Source: Sediminispirochaeta sp. (GTDB taxonomy: Bacteria; Spirochaetota; Spirochaetia; DSM-16054; Sediminispirochaetaceae). From it: a stretch of DNA of 6,812 nucleotides. The stretch covers positions 1 through 6,812 of the forward strand of contig DSBN01000289.1 of assembly GCA_011046055.1 (NCBI GenBank). Reading direction: 5' to 3'. The translations under genes were made by a program, and so were the position numbers. The notes below the pieces were generated by a model. That model had not been told where the DNA came from, did not search any database, and saw only the letters and a program-made list of their open reading frames with translations. Shown here piece after piece: positions 6,121-6,812 of this stretch; position 1 is the first letter of the stretch; every line of letters starts with the position of its first letter.

Positions 6121-6812
6121 ATGGCAAAAGCAGCTGGACAAAGTGCAGGCGCCTCTGGACAAAAGAGGGGCGGAAAAAAAGAACTCAACGGACGTCAGAA
6201 AGCCGCGATTTTCTTGGTGACCCTGGGATCGGAAATATCCTCCTCAATTTTTAAGCATCTCCGTGAAGACGAGATCGAGACGCTGACCTTTGAAATAGCC
6301 CGTCTGGACAACGTAGAGTCCGAGGAGAGAGACAAAGTTCTGCAGGAGTTCAAAGAACTGATGATGGCCCAGGATTTCATCACCTCCGGAGGGATCGATT
6401 ACGCTCGGGAGCTGTTGGAAAAATCTCTGGGAAGCACCAAGGCGGTGGATATTATCAACCGTCTGACCAGCAGTCTACAGGTCAGACCCTTCGACTTTGT
6501 ACGACGGACCGACCCGGCACATCTGTTGAACTTCATCCAACAGGAGCACCCGCAGACGATTGCTCTGATTTTAGCTTATCTGGAGCCCCAGAAGGCCTCC
6601 AACATTCTCAGCAGTCTTCCTCACGAGATCCAATCGGATGTGGCCAAAAGAATCGCCACCATGGACCGAACCAGTCCGGAGGTCCTGCGGGAGGTGGAAA
6701 GGGTTTTGGAGAAAAAGCTCTCGACCCTCTCCAACGAAGACTTCACCGCCGCCGGAGGCGTGGAAAACATCGTGGAGATCTTGAACCTGGTCGACCGTAC
6801 CACCGAGAAGAC
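6121..6812 (+). CDS. fliG: Flagellar motor switch protein FliG, 3' end outside window (first 230 residues)
   Basis: FliG sits on the cytoplasmic face of the MS ring, transmits torque from the stators and, with FliM and FliN, sets rotation direction. The frame stays open to the window edge, giving 230 of about 340 residues. Seen in order: a polar Ala/Gly/Lys-rich N-terminal tail (1-23); the FliF-binding N domain (about 24-110), with RQKAAIFLVTLGSEISS and FKELMMAQDFITSGGIDYARELL; the middle domain with the EHPQ motif (142-145, in QQEHPQTIALILAYL) that contacts FliM; MDRTSPEVLREVERVLEKKL; and the flexible Gly-Gly linker AGGVENIVEIL (211-221). The C-terminal torque domain is not in the window. 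GGAGGAG at 6108-6114 lies six bases before the ATG. Spirochaetes often carry two FliG proteins; the copy next to fliF corresponds by position to Borrelia FliG2, the rotor one. Confidence 0.96.
   Translation, partial: MAKAAGQSAGASGQKRGGKKELNGRQKAAIFLVTLGSEISSSIFKHLREDEIETLTFEIARLDNVESEERDKVLQEFKELMMAQDFITSGGIDYARELLEKSLGSTKAVDIINRLTSSLQVRPFDFVRRTDPAHLLNFIQQEHPQTIALILAYLEPQKASNILSSLPHEIQSDVAKRIATMDRTSPEVLREVERVLEKKLSTLSNEDFTAAGGVENIVEILNLVDRTTEK

Noticed and set aside
5113..6162. A 349-codon open frame on the minus strand opposite fliF and the start of fliG
   Set aside because: Same cause: fliF and fliG share a phase and the antisense frame has few stops. No motif or convincing ribosome site.

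Overview
The window is a tightly packed, single-strand (+) gene cluster. It reads: [3' end of an unrecognised gene] - xerC - hslV - hslU - flgB - flgC - fliE - fliF - fliG (cut by the right edge). All genes run in one direction. Neighbours overlap by 4 to 14 bases, or are separated by no more than 96 bases, so there is no gene-free stretch over 300 bases. There are no RNA genes, mobile elements, CRISPR arrays or long repeats that I can see.

The likely host is a spirochaete of the Spirochaetaceae/Treponemataceae type, moderately GC-rich by eye. This rests on the FlgC, FlgB, FliF and FliG sequences, which resemble the Borrelia and Treponema proteins as I remember them, and on the gene order, which matches the spirochaete motor operon with hslVU directly upstream of flgB. 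Bacillus has a similar order (codV-clpQ-clpY-codY-flgB-flgC-fliE-fliF-fliG), but the codY position here holds only a 96-base gap and the proteins look spirochaetal. The organism assignment is inference from recalled sequences, not from a search.

Region by region: 1-165 is the last 54 codons of an unknown protein. 162-1061 encodes a complete tyrosine recombinase, XerC, with all catalytic residues. 1048-3038 encodes the HslV peptidase and HslU unfoldase, which form the two-part ATP-dependent HslVU protease. 3039-3134 is the only real intergenic gap; it carries a good sigma-28 (FliA-type) promoter candidate in front of flgB. 3135-6812 encodes the base of the flagellar motor: proximal rod proteins FlgB and FlgC, the MS-ring/rod adaptor FliE, the MS-ring FliF, and the first two-thirds of the rotor switch protein FliG. 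In spirochaetes this motor is built under the outer membrane and drives periplasmic flagella.

I do not see an undescribed system here; most of the window is conserved housekeeping and motility. The points worth a second look are the sigma-28-like promoter between hslU and flgB, a nine-G tract inside hslU whose slippage would destroy the ATPase, an unusually long HslV propeptide, a lineage-specific insert in the HslU I domain, and the codY-less junction between protease and flagellar genes.
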